DNA from: an uncultured Allomuricauda sp.
GTDB lineage: Bacteria > Bacteroidota > Bacteroidia > Flavobacteriales > Flavobacteriaceae
Direction of reading: 5' to 3'
Assembly (NCBI RefSeq): GCF_947501165.1
Contig: NZ_CANMUU010000001.1
Location: 310,001 to 374,000 of the forward strand
Length of the DNA stretch: 64,000 bases
Numbering within the stretch: position 1 is the stretch's first letter; the number at the start of each line of letters is the position of its first letter. The notes under the pieces were generated by a model. It had not been told where the DNA came from and did not search any database. It saw only the letters and a program-made list of their open reading frames with translations. This document shows positions 8,149 through 18,255 of this stretch, piece by piece. The position numbers and the translations under genes are program-made.

Positions 8149-11100
8149 TTATCTATTTATGTATAACCAATCGGTTCTTGGTGCCGAACCATTTCCTAAA
8201 TCAAGTATGTAGTAATATGTTCCCACGGGTAGTTGCTGGCCTTTTTGGACCGTGGCACGACCATTGGACGTACCATCCCAATCATTATTATAGGAACGCT
8301 GTTCAAATACAATGTTGCCCCATCGGTTATATACTTTAAGCACATTGTTTGGATATCTAGAGATACAGTCTATGGTAAAAGTCTCGTTGACACCATCGCC
8401 ATTGGGTGAAAACTCATTGTATACGGTCAAGCAAGAAGGCTCAACAAAGGCCTCGGCCCTATTGTTTCCTTCGTCTATATCGAATTGATCCACAAATGAT
8501 AAGCTTACAACGTTGAGATAGTCATCCTCATCCAAGACTTCCACAGTCAAAACTAGGTTTGCCACTTCGGATGGGGCCAGCTGAGGAATCTCCCAAAATC
8601 CGGAAGATTCATCATAAATTCCAACTCCCGCTTGTGAAGAAATCAATTGATATCCTAAAGGAAGTGCTTCTTCAACACCTATATTGGTTGCCGCAGAGTT
8701 TCCTTGGTTTACTAAAGTAATTGTAAACGTAACTTCATCTCCAATCGTTGGTGTTCCATTGTCCACGGTTTTAGAGAGCGCAATATCTACAGTTTGTGGA
8801 GTCACCTGAACAGTATCTTCATCATCATCTGGAATGCCATCATTCAAATCGTCTTGGTCCAAGCTAGTATTTGGATTACTATCTGGGTCAGCAAAATCAC
8901 TTGAAGTGATTTCAGCTACGTTCAAATATTCTCCTGCATTTCCTGTAGGCGGATTGACAACTGCGAAAATTATTAGTGTTTCTGTAGTCCCATTGGGTAT
9001 TGATCCATTTATGGACCATAATCCTGAAGAAGGTTGATAAATACCCGCTGTTGCTACTGCGGATTGATAGGTAAATCCTTCCGCAAGTAAATCTGTTACA
9101 ATCACTCCAGAGGCATCACTTGCTCCACTGTTGGTCAAATTCAATGTAAATTCAACCACATCCCCAACGTTGGGTGTTTGGTTATTGACTATTTTGGTGA
9201 GCGATAGATCAGCCTGTCCATTCGGTACCGGAACAACAGTATCTTGATCGTCTTCTGAGACTAGATTGTTATCTGGAGTGGAATCGGGATCAAACGTATC
9301 CATAGCAATAAGCTCGGCAGTGTTTGCATAATCACCACTTTGTAGTACCGTTGCTGTTATCTGCAGGGTCTCACTGGTGCCATTTGTTAAACTGGCCAAA
9401 GCCCATGCCCCTGTAAGATTATCGTAACTTCCTACGGATGGAGTCGCCGACACAAATGCATACCCAGAAGCCAAAATATCTTCAATAACCAAATTAGTGG
9501 CATTATTGGGGCCTGCATTGTTTACGGTAATTGTAAATACTATCTGATTGCCAACAGAGGGTGTTAGGTCATTGACTGTTTTTGAAACAGAAACATCGGT
9601 CAGTATTCGCGGAGAAGTTGATTGCTCATCTTGATCATCTTCAGAAAGTACATTGTTTCCTGGAAAAGAATCTGGATCTCGTTCAATTACTGAAACCAAT
9701 TCTGCAACGTTTAAATAGTTCCCTGTGGGGTTTACCTGTGCAGTTATGTTCAAGATGGATATACCACCACCGATTACGGTTCCAATATTCCATTCACCTG
9801 TGGTGGAGTTATAGCTCCCTCCTGAATCATCCGAGACATAAGTATATCCAGAGGGCAATACATCTGAAACTTGTACACCCGTGGCATCACTTGGTCCATC
9901 ATTGGTAAGGGTCAAAATAAAAACTATATTCTCCAAAACATCAGGAAACTCATTGTCTACAGTTTTTTGTAAACTTAAATCTGCTGAAGGCAAGGGAGTT
10001 GTTCCTGCAATATCTTGGTCATCTTCACCAATTACGTTGTTGTTCGGTGTAGAGTTAGGATCAAGATTATCAGAAGCAAAAACCTCAGCAACGTTAAAAT
10101 AGTCTCCTGTTGGATTTACCAAGGCCTTAATATTTAAAGTCTCGGTAGTTCCATTCGGAATACCTCCATTCAGTTCCCAAACACCGCTTACAGGATTGTA
10201 CACCCCAGCAGTTCTTGAGTTGGAAACATAGGTGTATCCTGAAGGAAGAAGATCTAGAACCTCAACTCCACTTACGTCGCTTGGTCCATCATTGCTAATA
10301 CTAATGTTGAAGACCACCTCTTCACCCACAAAGGGGCTTAGATTATCCACAGATTTTCGCAATACCAAATCAGATACCAAAACGGGAAAAGGATTTATGG
10401 TTTGTTGATCATCTTCCGTGTCATCGTTGTTCGCGGGCTGTGAATCAATATCCGTTTCGTTTAAATCTGTCAACTCAGCGGTATTGGTGTAATCTCCGCT
10501 AGTGAGCACATTGGCAGTAATGACAATAGTTTCCGTTACTCCATCGGCAAGATTACCCACCGTCCAAGAACCATTCAACGGTTCATAAACTCCTATGGTT
10601 GGCACAGCACTTACAAAATCGTACCCAGAGGCTAAGAAATCAGTAACTACAACATTGGTTGCATCACTTGGGCCATCATTGGTCACCGATACTGTAAAAA
10701 CAATTGGATCACCCACATTGGGAGTCAAATCATCTGCAGTTTTGGTCACCGACACATCTACTATCTGAACTGGATTCACTGTACTTTCATCCTGATCATC
10801 CTCCGTTAAGATTCCATTATTAGGCGTAGAATCGGAATCGACCTGATCTTGCGCCGTAATTTCAGCGATATTGGTGTACACACCTGTAGTATTTACGGTT
10901 GCTGTGATATTCAGTAAAGTGCTGGTACCACTAGCAAGGTTTCCAACAGTCCAGACTCCGGTTGTGTTTATGTAGGCACCTGCGCCATCGTCTGAAACAT
11001 AGGTAAATCCAGAGGGTAATTGATCCGTTACCAAAACATTGGTTGCATCACTTGGACCATCATTGGTAACAGTGATTGTGAAGACCACATTGGTGCTTAC

Positions 11101-14100
11101 ATCCGGATTGACCTCATCAACAGTTTTGGTCAGCGAAAGGTCGACCACTGAAACTGGGTTTACAACTATATCGTCTTGATCATCCTCTGAGGACACACCA
11201 TTACTTGGTGTCGAATCAATATCGAAGCCATCTGAAGCGATAACCTGCGAGGTATTCGTATAAAGGCCAGAAGCATTGACCAATACATCAATAATCAAAG
11301 TTTCTGAAGTTCCGTTGGCCACTGTGCCTACCAGCCAAATTCCAGTTGTTTCATCATACACACCTGCTGTAGCGCTATAGAGTACAAAATCAAACCCTGA
11401 AAGCAGTTGGTCAACCACCTGAACATTGGTAGCATCGTCCGGACCACTGTTGGTAACCGTAATTTCAAAACTGATTTCTTCCCCTACGTTGGGAGTTACA
11501 TCATTATCAACCACAATTTTGGTCAATGATAGATCTGACTGCTGCGGTGCAGCAGTGATGGCATCCTCATCATCCTCACTTTGATCACCATCATCATTAT
11601 TTGGACTACTATCACTATCAAATTGGTCAGATGCAGTTACTTGAGCTATGTGAGTGAATTCGTTTGCAGCTCCGGTAGGAGTCAAAACTGTAGCATTAAA
11701 AGTGAGTGTAGTTGTGTTTGTACCAACTGGCACATTAAGATTCGTCCAAGAAATGGTGTTAGTAGCAAAGCTGAAAGTACCACCATTGCTTATACCTGTA
11801 ATACTTCCATACCCCGGAGGAACCAAATCTGCGACGGAAACTCCAGAAGCATCATCCGCACCCAAGTTGCTAAGGTTTATGCTAAATGTTACCACGTCCC
11901 CAACATCTGGATTCGGATTGCTTGCTATCAATTCCAACTCTAAATCGACAACTTGGGGGTTAATTTCAAAGAAATCTTCATCATCCTCATCTTGGTCTCC
12001 ATCATCGTTTGCCGGACTACTATTGGGGTCTAATTGATCAACCGCTGTTATCTGAGAAGTATTTCGGTATTCATTCACAGTACCTGTAGGCTCATTTACG
12101 ATAACCTGATAAGAAACTGTTGTTGAACCCGCAGCCAAGTTTGCAATATTCCAATTTATGGTATTTCCAGTAGCAATTCCTCCATTATTGATAGCTCCAA
12201 TGTTAAAACCAGAAGGGACTATATCTTGAATTGTAATATTTGTTGCTGAATCGGGACCGGTATTATTTACTGTTAACTCAAAAGTCAGAATATCCCCAAC
12301 ATTAGGAGTGGTACTTGAACCAGTGCCTAAATCTTTTGATAGACTTAGGTCTGCTGAATTTAAAGTAAGCTGAGCCGAATCTTGGTCATCTTCTGCTTCC
12401 AATCCATTGTCAACCGTAGAGTCTATGTCAAAAATATCGTTGGCTGTGATTTCAGCAGTATTGTTATAATTCCCAGTGGGATTAACGGTAGCATCAAACG
12501 TAAGGCTTAAAGTAGAGCCGTTGGTTATTGATAGATTTGACCATGTCAGAGATAAATCCCCCAAATTGAAAACACCGCCGTTGTTGACTGTTCCCGGAAC
12601 TAGAGAAAAGCCGGAGGGAATAACGTCCCTAACGGTAACCCCCGTTGCATCGGAAGCGGTAGAAGCATCATTATTAAACACATCAATGGTGAATGTTACC
12701 GTATCTCCTGGGTTTGCGGAGGTCGGTGTAACGGTTTTCGTCAACTCTAAATCTACACCCAATAGTGATACTTGTACAATATCATTATCTACTGGGCATA
12801 TTCCGTTGGAAACCTCCCATTGAAATTCATAGGTTCCTGAAGTCGCTCCGAAAACTTCGGTATTTGGGTCATTTTCATTTACAAAACCAACAGTTGTTGG
12901 ACCTGAAACTTGTGTCCAAGCTCCTATCCCGGCGGCAGGAGAAACCGCATCTAGAATCACAGAATCAAATTGGTTCAAGATTTGGTCCGGACCGGCATCT
13001 GCAGCTCCTGGGTCTTGATAGTTTATAACTTGGATTGTATCCTCTAGAGTACATCCTCCATTAACAACGGTCCACGTGAATTCATAGGTTCCTGCCTCCA
13101 AAGTATTGATAAGCGAGGTTTCACTATTCGGAGAAACAATATTGGCTGGGGTTCCGGGATTTCCTGCAACCCCCGGACCATCGGTTTGAGTCCATGTTCC
13201 TGTTCCAACAGCAATAACAGCTGCATTCATAGTTACTTGTGTAGCCGCACATAGTTCTTGGTCTGGCCCAGCATCCGCAGCAGAAGGAGGGATTGCCGTA
13301 AACGTTACTTCAACGGTGTCTAAGGTTGGGTCACAAGCAGAAGGAGCATTGGGGAAAGTCACTGCATCATATCCTACAGTCCATGTCAATTCATAGGTTC
13401 CCGGAGCGGTCACACCTGAAATTGTTGAGATGGGTGAGTTTGGGTTATCGATAGTCAAGGTTTCCCCTACCGGAGTGTTGGTAAGGGTCCAAGTTCCTAC
13501 TCCAGAAGTCGGAACGACCGCTGCCAACTGAGCTTCTAGTTGACATGCATTGGCTTGGTCTGGCCCAGCATCTGCAGTCGATGGGGTATCAAAAACCTCA
13601 ATCCTTACTACATCTGATGTAGTAGAACAGTTGCCAGAAGCAAAATTCCATTCTAAGATATATACCCCGGCAACCGATAATCCAGAAAGTGTGCTGGCTG
13701 GATCATTTGGGCTATCTATTACCGCTACACTTCCTGCAGGTTGTTCCGATATTCTCCATTCTGCCGTATCCACATCTACTGGAGGGGCATTACCTGCCAA
13801 AGTGGTTTGGTCTGCAACCACTAAATCTCCTCGACATAAAATTTGATTTAGACCAGCATCTGGAGGAACAGAGGGAGCAGTACTTGAGGTTACTGTTACT
13901 TCGTCAAAAGTATTGCCACATCCTGAAGCTCCAGGATAATTTGTTGTAAATCGAAAAACATAGGTGTTTCCTGGAGTAATGCTTACTTCCGCGACATTAC
14001 TATCCACTGGGTTTTGTGTAATTACAGCATTGGGTCCAGTAGTTGAAATTTGGGTCCATGTTCCCGTAGAGCCAAAAGTAGCCTCCAACAGAAAGTTACT

Positions 14101-17016
14101 TACCTCACAAAGGTCTAAATCCGGTCCCGCATCCGCAGGCACGAAAACGTCTACTGTTTTATCTGCAAACGTCACAGGACAGTTAATATCCCCAGCTATG
14201 GTCCATCTAAATACATAAGTACCCGAAACAAGACCTGATACAGTTGCATTGGGCGCATTTACATTGGAAAAAGTAGGAGTGTTTGGAGCTCCAGAGAGCA
14301 ACGTCCAAAAGCCTGTTTCCACATTGCTATCAAAAGGATTACCGTCCAAAGTGACTGAAGTCGCAGAGCAAATGGTTTCTGTAGGACTAGTCACTGTGGC
14401 TGTAGTTGGAGGAATTCCAACATCTAAAATAACCGTATCGGTGTCTGACGAACAAGAACCGTTGGTTGCTGTCCATTCAAAAATATATTGCCCTGAAAAC
14501 GTAAATGTAATCTGTGTGGTAGGGTTTGAAATATCATTAATTGTTACACCTCCGGGGCCTGAAATTTGAGCCCAAGAACCACTGCTACCAACAGAGGCAG
14601 AGGCATCCATGTTGAACGTATCGTTACAATCTGCTTGATCTGGGCCTGCATTGGCAACTGCATCTGGGCCCACAGTAATCTCTACGTCATCCGTTGTGGA
14701 TTGACATCCTGGAGCAATTTTCGAAATCGTCCATGTAAGAATATAACTTTGTTCCGTATTAATGGTCACATCAGTATCGAATTGATTGGGGTCATCAAAA
14801 GTGATTCCTGTAGCAGGATTTGAAGTCCATGTTCCAATTTCATCCGCAGCAGTTTGATTGGCTGCTAAAGTGACCACTCCCGTTCCTGTAGACAAACATT
14901 GGTCGGGTCCGGCATCAGCAAGTGTAGGCCCAGCTGTAGCATTTGTAGTAATTGTTACCGTGCTTGAGCCAGGGGGAGGGCATGTGTTATCACCTGGGTT
15001 CTCAATTGTCCAGCGCAAAATATAGGTTTCATTAGGGTCGTCAAATCCTGAGACTATAGTATTGGGGTCATTGACATCATCAAAAACAATAGTTGCTCCG
15101 ACGGGCGCCGTATCAACGCTCCAAGTACCTACTAAGTTAGTAGTTGGAGGACCATCGGCATTCAATACTGTTGGCGCACCAAAACATATGGTTTGGTCCA
15201 AACCTGCATTGGCTGCAATCGGGGTGTTTGAGGAAACCGCAATCTCAACCGTCGCTTCGGCAGCTGGTGCACAACTGTTACCTCCTGTCACTGCATATTG
15301 AAAAACATAGGTCCCTGGTATTAAATTTGAAATGTTGGTTGTCTGAGCAAAAGGATCTGCTACCGTAGCTTGATTTGGCCCACTTACCTGAGACCATAAA
15401 GAACTTCCAGTAGTAACAGCATTACCAGTAATATCGGTAGTGGTAATATCACAGAACAAGGTTTGATTTGTTCCTGCATTAGCAGCGGTAGGATTAAGAG
15501 ATATTGTCACGTTGATGGCATCCGTGGCCACGTCGCAACCTGTTTGAATCGTGCCGTTCAAAGCTCTTCTAAAAAGCACTGTATAGGTTCCCTCAACATC
15601 GAAATTTATATTCACTGGAGAACTGCCAGTCCCGCTAAACGTATTGGGGTCAACCAATGTAGAACCCGAAGGTCCGCTAACTATACTAAAAGTATTGGTG
15701 CCGTTACCTGTAGTTGTAAAAGGGATATCCACACTGGTTAATCCGCAGGCAGCTATTATGTCAGTTCCGCCGTTTGCCGTTATCGAAACGGGATTGGTAG
15801 AATACCTAACAACAGCGGTATCTGTGTCATCGCATCCTGTTATTGCATTTGTAATGGTATAAGAAAACCGATATGTACTGCTTCCATCCAGACCTGTTAT
15901 CTGGGTAGTACTACTGTTAGGATTCAAAATACTGGCTACCGGTCCTTCAGTTTGTATCCACTGAACCGTTTCACCAGTAAATTGTGGTTGTGATCCTATT
16001 AAAGTAGCAGTAGTTATTCCAGAATCACAAAATCTAATGTTATCTTCTTGAATGCTTGCTGTGGAAATATCCTGGGTTGCCGGATCAACATTAATGGTAA
16101 CCGTATCACTTCCATTGACACATGGCCCGGCAACTGACCATCTAAAAACATAAGATCCCTCAATAAGATTGGAGATATTGGTGTTGTTGCTATTTGCATT
16201 AGCAATAATTGGAGTACTTGGTCCGCTTACAAACGACCATGTGCCCACTTGTCCATTGATATTGTTTCCGCCAAAACTACCCGCCAGACTTGTTGATTGG
16301 GTCACCGTGTAACAATTATCTAGATTTTGAGTGGGGCCGGCATCTACGACCGCTTCTCCCCCATAATTTGTAACGGTAATGGTTGAAATCGATTCACAAA
16401 ATTCTCCGGGTGCATAATCCGGTCCTGTAATAGTCCATTGTAAAGTTGTTACACCCGCATTGGTTTCTGATAAGGTCAAAGCGGTATTGGGATCGTTTGG
16501 TGTAGCTATGGAAACTCCAGCATTGTTGGGACCTATGACGCTCCACTGGGCGGTCTCACCTGCATTGAGTGGAGTGTTGGCATTTGTGGTAAGTGTTCCT
16601 GAGCTGTCTGGACAAGATTCGATATTATCTCCCGCATCTGCCGCGGTAATCGGCTGAACTGTAATTTCTACATCTTGAAATTGTGTAGAATTGTCTGTAC
16701 ATACGGTGCTCAATCGAAAAATATACGTATTGCCTCCCACCAAACCTGAAACTGATGTATTGACATTAGAAGGATCATCAATAATTACCGAAGGGCCACC
16801 TACTTGAGACCATACAGGTCCACTTTGAACCAAACCTGCAACAGAACCTGACAGATTGAACGTGCCGATGTTTTCGCAAATTGTCTCCGGAATACCGGCA
16901 TTTACTGAACAGTTTTGGGCATATGAACTTTGGCAAAAAAGGAGGAAAAAGGAGGTGCTTAAAAGAAATGAAACACTTCCCTTTTTAAGGTTGGTCAGCA
17001 ATATGTTCATGTTCAA
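8149..17016 (-). CDS. Giant secreted adhesin (2955 aa) with PKD-like and DUF11 repeats and type B T9SS C-terminal domain
   Basis: The protein begins with a signal peptide (about 1-33, ending SSYAQ). Residues 34-1419 hold about 15 immunoglobulin/PKD-like modules of roughly 93 residues, most opening with a variant of ADAGPDQ plus a cysteine. Residues 1420-2860 hold 11 DUF11 repeats of roughly 130 residues (SLTKTV..., VTNDGPSDATNV..., LPSGFTYVS). Each DUF11 repeat ends in an acidic SxPNNxxxSEDDQD linker that may bind calcium. Residues 2861-2955 are a gliding-motility-associated C-terminal domain (NEFSPNGDGVNETF, KVYNRWGNIVFE), the type B T9SS sorting signal. PorP/SprF and OmpA genes follow immediately, as in sprB-type loci. 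It is likely a cell-surface adhesin; ligand and role in gliding are unknown. No frameshift is seen over 8.8 kb. Confidence 0.93.
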   Translation of the reverse strand: MNMNILLTNLKKGSVSFLLSTSFFLLFCQSSYAQNCSVNAGIPETICENIGTFNLSGSVAGLVQSGPVWSQVGGPSVIIDDPSNVNTSVSGLVGGNTYIFRLSTVCTDNSTQFQDVEITVQPITAADAGDNIESCPDSSGTLTTNANTPLNAGETAQWSVIGPNNAGVSIATPNDPNTALTLSETNAGVTTLQWTITGPDYAPGEFCESISTITVTNYGGEAVVDAGPTQNLDNCYTVTQSTSLAGSFGGNNINGQVGTWSFVSGPSTPIIANANSNNTNISNLIEGSYVFRWSVAGPCVNGSDTVTINVDPATQDISTASIQEDNIRFCDSGITTATLIGSQPQFTGETVQWIQTEGPVASILNPNSSTTQITGLDGSSTYRFSYTITNAITGCDDTDTAVVRYSTNPVSITANGGTDIIAACGLTSVDIPFTTTGNGTNTFSIVSGPSGSTLVDPNTFSGTGSSPVNINFDVEGTYTVLFRRALNGTIQTGCDVATDAINVTISLNPTAANAGTNQTLFCDITTTDITGNAVTTGSSLWSQVSGPNQATVADPFAQTTNISNLIPGTYVFQYAVTGGNSCAPAAEATVEIAVSSNTPIAANAGLDQTICFGAPTVLNADGPPTTNLVGTWSVDTAPVGATIVFDDVNDPNTIVSGFDDPNETYILRWTIENPGDNTCPPPGSSTVTITTNATAGPTLADAGPDQCLSTGTGVVTLAANQTAADEIGTWTSNPATGITFDDPNQFDTDVTINTEQSYILTWTISKIAPGCQSTTDDVEITVGPDAVANAGPDQADCNDTFNMDASASVGSSGSWAQISGPGGVTINDISNPTTQITFTFSGQYIFEWTATNGSCSSDTDTVILDVGIPPTTATVTSPTETICSATSVTLDGNPFDSNVETGFWTLLSGAPNTPTFSNVNAPNATVSGLVSGTYVFRWTIAGDINCPVTFADKTVDVFVPADAGPDLDLCEVSNFLLEATFGSTGTWTQISTTGPNAVITQNPVDSNVAEVSITPGNTYVFRFTTNYPGASGCGNTFDEVTVTSSTAPSVPPDAGLNQILCRGDLVVADQTTLAGNAPPVDVDTAEWRISEQPAGSVAVIDSPNDPASTLSGLSVAGVYILEWNFASGNCSTTSDVVRIEVFDTPSTADAGPDQANACQLEAQLAAVVPTSGVGTWTLTNTPVGETLTIDNPNSPISTISGVTAPGTYELTWTVGYDAVTFPNAPSACDPTLDTVEVTFTAIPPSAADAGPDQELCAATQVTMNAAVIAVGTGTWTQTDGPGVAGNPGTPANIVSPNSETSLINTLEAGTYEFTWTVVNGGCTLEDTIQVINYQDPGAADAGPDQILNQFDSVILDAVSPAAGIGAWTQVSGPTTVGFVNENDPNTEVFGATSGTYEFQWEVSNGICPVDNDIVQVSLLGVDLELTKTVTPTSANPGDTVTFTIDVFNNDASTASDATGVTVRDVIPSGFSLVPGTVNNGGVFNLGDLSLTWSNLSITNGSTLSLTFDATVNPTGNYNNTAEITANDIFDIDSTVDNGLEAEDDQDSAQLTLNSADLSLSKDLGTGSSTTPNVGDILTFELTVNNTGPDSATNITIQDIVPSGFNIGAINNGGIATGNTINWNIANLAAGSTTVSYQVIVNEPTGTVNEYRNTSQITAVDQLDPNSSPANDDGDQDEDDEDFFEINPQVVDLELELIASNPNPDVGDVVTFSINLSNLGADDASGVSVADLVPPGYGSITGISNGGTFSFATNTISWTNLNVPVGTNTTTLTFNATVLTPTGAANEFTHIAQVTASDQFDSDSSPNNDDGDQSEDDEDAITAAPQQSDLSLTKIVVDNDVTPNVGEEISFEITVTNSGPDDATNVQVVDQLLSGFDFVLYSATAGVYDETTGIWLVGTVANGTSETLIIDVLVNASGLYTNTSQVIASDGFDIDSTPSNGVSSEDDQDDIVVNPVSVVDLSLTKTVDEVNPDVSTNVVFTITVTNDGPSDATNVLVTDQLPSGFTYVSDDGAGAYINTTGVWTVGNLASGTSTLLNITATVNTTGVYTNIAEITAQDQVDSDSTPNNGILTEDDQDESTVNPVQIVDVSVTKTADDLTPNVGDPIVFTVSVTNDGPSDATNVVVTDFLASGYDFVSAVPTIGVYEPLNGSWTVGNLADGVTETIVITANVLTSGDYTNTAELTDLNETDIDSQPANNDDTEDDQQTINPFPVLVSDLVLRKSVDNLSPFVGEEVVFNISISNDGPSDVSGVEVLDLLPSGYTYVSNSRTAGVYNPVSGVWELNGGIPNGTTETLNIKALVNPTGDYFNVAEVFASDNLDPNSTPNNNVIGEDDQDIAGTTPLPSADLSLQKTVDNEFPDVLENIVFILTLTNDGPSDATGVQVSDVLPSGYTYVSDDSGGSYNSTTGEWNIGTVIGGGISILNITAQVNPTGNYLNVAELVSVIERDPDSFPGNNVLSEDDQDEQSTSPRILTDVSVSKTVNDLTPSVGNQIVFTITVNNAGPNNATNLVIEDILASGYAFVSATPSVGSYDNLTGAWALASLTNGTSETLQITATVLQSGDYANTAELIAMDTFDPDSTPDNNLVSEDDQDTVVPVPNGQADLSLTKIVNNQTPNVGDVVEFTLNLTNSGASDASGVIVTDLLAEGFTYQSAVATAGIYQPSSGLWSINGSIPNGTTETLIIFAVVNPPTGNAGEYLNVAEITSSDFADPDSNPNTSLDQDDLNDGIPDDDEDTVQVTPQTVDIALSKTVDNGTPTIGDEVTFTITLVNQGNSAATNIGVEEALPLGYQLISSQAGVGIYDESSGFWEIPQLAPSEVANLVLTVEVLDEDDYLNVVSLSFVDQFDIDEGNNRAEAFVEPSCLTVYNEFSPNGDGVNETFTIDCISRYPNNVLKVYNRWGNIVFEQRSYNNDWDGTSNGRATVQKGQQLPVGTYYYILDLGNGSAPRTDWLYINR
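8440..12759 (-). repeat. Eleven tandem DUF11-coding repeats inside the giant adhesin
   Basis: Eleven units of about 390 nt each share a leading DLSLTKTV-type strand, a GPSDATNV core, a (L/A)PSGY segment and an acidic EDDQD linker. Central copies are more alike than the outer ones. The first three and the last are the most diverged, a pattern expected if the centre expands by unequal crossing-over. Confidence 0.85.
12760..16915 (-). repeat. About fifteen tandem PKD/Ig-like module-coding repeats inside the giant adhesin
   Basis: Units of about 280 nt encode modules that start with ADAGPDQ-like motifs followed by cysteine, with the later consensus GTWTQ...GPN and TYVFRWT. Three modules lack the DAG motif (those starting QEDNIRFCDSG, NGGTDIIAACG and ATVTSPTETIC). 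Identity is much lower than in a recent duplication, so these are old modules. Confidence 0.75.
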
Positions 17017-17093
17017 AAAGATGAGGTTCCTTAAATGTAAGAATAATCTAACGTAGTAGGAAATATTAACTAATTAGAATATATGTTGTATTT

Positions 17094-17130
17094 CATCGAT
17101 CATTTGTTGTGAATGGTCGATTAATCGATG
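17094..17130. promoter_or_regulatory. Nested palindromes in the divergent promoter region
   Basis: CATCGAT (17094-17100) is the inverted copy of ATCGATG (17124-17130). The right arm also lies within a perfect 12-bp palindrome (17117-17128). A TATATTTG sequence (17133-17140), which fits the Bacteroidetes -7 element, follows at once on the plus strand. This is a candidate operator between the giant adhesin operon and the 17257 gene. The rest of 17017-17256 holds no gene that can be seen. Confidence 0.35.
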
Positions 17131-17256
17131 GGTATATTTGATAAAACTATGTGGAAGAAATAATCAACAAGAACCATCATAAACCGTATATTTCTTAAAA
17201 AAAATTCATATTATGGCACTTGAATACAGTCTTTAAGCAATATTAAATGGGTTAAA

Positions 17257-18105
17257 ATGAAAGTATTTGGCAAATCAACTATTAGAATTTCCTGGTTTGT
17301 TTTCGTCCTTGGTTTCGTAGCGAGTTATGCCCAGGACAAATCTGCGATTACCATAACTTTTCCTATAAGTTCAACGGTTTGGGAAACCAAGGAACCAGCT
17401 GAATTACAATGGAAGACCCAAAACATAGATACTTCCAAATCCATTCGTTTCTTTTTGTTACGAAATAAAACCGTGGTCCAAGAATTGGGTAGGTTCAAAA
17501 ATAGTGGTGGCGTCCAAGGAATCAAGCTTGCCAAAAATGTGGGTTCTGGTGACAATTATCAGGTAATGGCCATTGAACTGTTTCCAAACAATAAAGAACA
17601 AATCGCCAAGTATGCCAGTCCATTTTTTTCAATAAGGAATAAGGAGTCCGATTTGCGGAAAAAACAGTTTGAATTGGCCAAAAGCAACTCAACTCCTGCC
17701 AAAGCTCAAAAGAGAAACACGCGAAAGCAACCTATTTCTAATCCTCCACTTCCGAAAGAGTTTGAAGGTCGGCGAATCTCCTATGTAAAAAACCTAACCT
17801 TTGACAGTGAACGCTTAAAGGTTAAAGTATGGGACCACCAGGAAGAGGATGGTGACATTGTTTCCATATACCTTAATGGAGATCTTGTGCTATCCAAACA
17901 TCTGCTGACCAATGACCATCAAGAATTTGATATTGAGTTGAATTCAGAAAAACCAAATGACTTTTTATTATATGCCCATAACTTAGGTGAAGTATCTCCG
18001 AATACCGTTTCTGTAGAGATAACAAGTGATAAAAAATCAGAAACTATGACCTTGAATTCCTACTTAAGAAGTTGTGAGGCAGTTCTCATCAGTGTAAAAA
18101 AATAA
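17257..18105 (+). CDS. Secreted protein with Kre9/KNH-like domain, function unknown
   Basis: This 282-residue protein has a signal peptide (about 1-25, ending ASYAQ). Residues about 28-120 (ITITFPISSTVWETKE, LQWKTQNID, FFLLRNKTVVQELG) match the pattern of the Kre9/KNH N-terminal, Ser-Thr-rich GPI-type beta domain that also occurs in bacterial secreted proteins. A basic, proline-containing linker (about 135-175) leads to a C-terminal beta domain (KVKVWDHQEEDGDIVSIYLN, FLLYAHNLGEVSPNTVSVEI) of a kind common in Bacteroidetes exported proteins. It is convergent with the lipoprotein array, ending 13 nt from the last array gene. No enzymatic motif is seen. Confidence 0.6.
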   Translation: MKVFGKSTIRISWFVFVLGFVASYAQDKSAITITFPISSTVWETKEPAELQWKTQNIDTSKSIRFFLLRNKTVVQELGRFKNSGGVQGIKLAKNVGSGDNYQVMAIELFPNNKEQIAKYASPFFSIRNKESDLRKKQFELAKSNSTPAKAQKRNTRKQPISNPPLPKEFEGRRISYVKNLTFDSERLKVKVWDHQEEDGDIVSIYLNGDLVLSKHLLTNDHQEFDIELNSEKPNDFLLYAHNLGEVSPNTVSVEITSDKKSETMTLNSYLRSCEAVLISVKK

Positions 18106-18138
18106 GGCCAAAGCTCTATCAATTCCCGATATCCTCAT
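18064..18138 (-). pseudogene. Vestigial next member of the lipoprotein array (24 codons)
   Basis: The end of the last array gene still contains the junction ATG (18138) in the same 20-nt overlap geometry as the six functional junctions. The reading frame opens as MRISGIDRALAL, close to the MRILGIDK start of genes 12 and 15 of this list, and stops after 24 codons inside the convergent 17257 gene. Similarity to the other junctions runs to about 30 nt, beyond the shared stop codon, so it is not explained only by conservation of the upstream protein. It is read here as a remnant left where the array was truncated. Confidence 0.45.
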
Positions 18139-18255
18139 CAGTTATTGTATAGGTATACTCAAAATGGTTCTTACCCGTCTCTCGTACCGTCCAATACTGG
18201 TCTACATTGTAAATGTTCTTGCCCGGAGTATCTGGTTTAAAAATCTTTAGAACTT
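18119..18255 (-). repeat. Class A C-terminal direct repeat, copy in gene 7
   Basis: About 137 nt encode the shared class A tail. By eye it differs from the copy at 19553-19689 at only about six to eight positions, while the sequence immediately beyond it diverges sharply. Confidence 0.8.

Noticed and set aside
11581-12037. Long plus-strand open frames within the giant adhesin gene
   Set aside because: They are antisense shadows of the DUF11 repeats. The minus-strand frame is continuous with clear domains.
8440-12759. Regular repeats that could suggest a CRISPR array
   Set aside because: The unit is about 390 nt, diverged and protein-coding. There are no short identical repeats with unique spacers and no cas genes.
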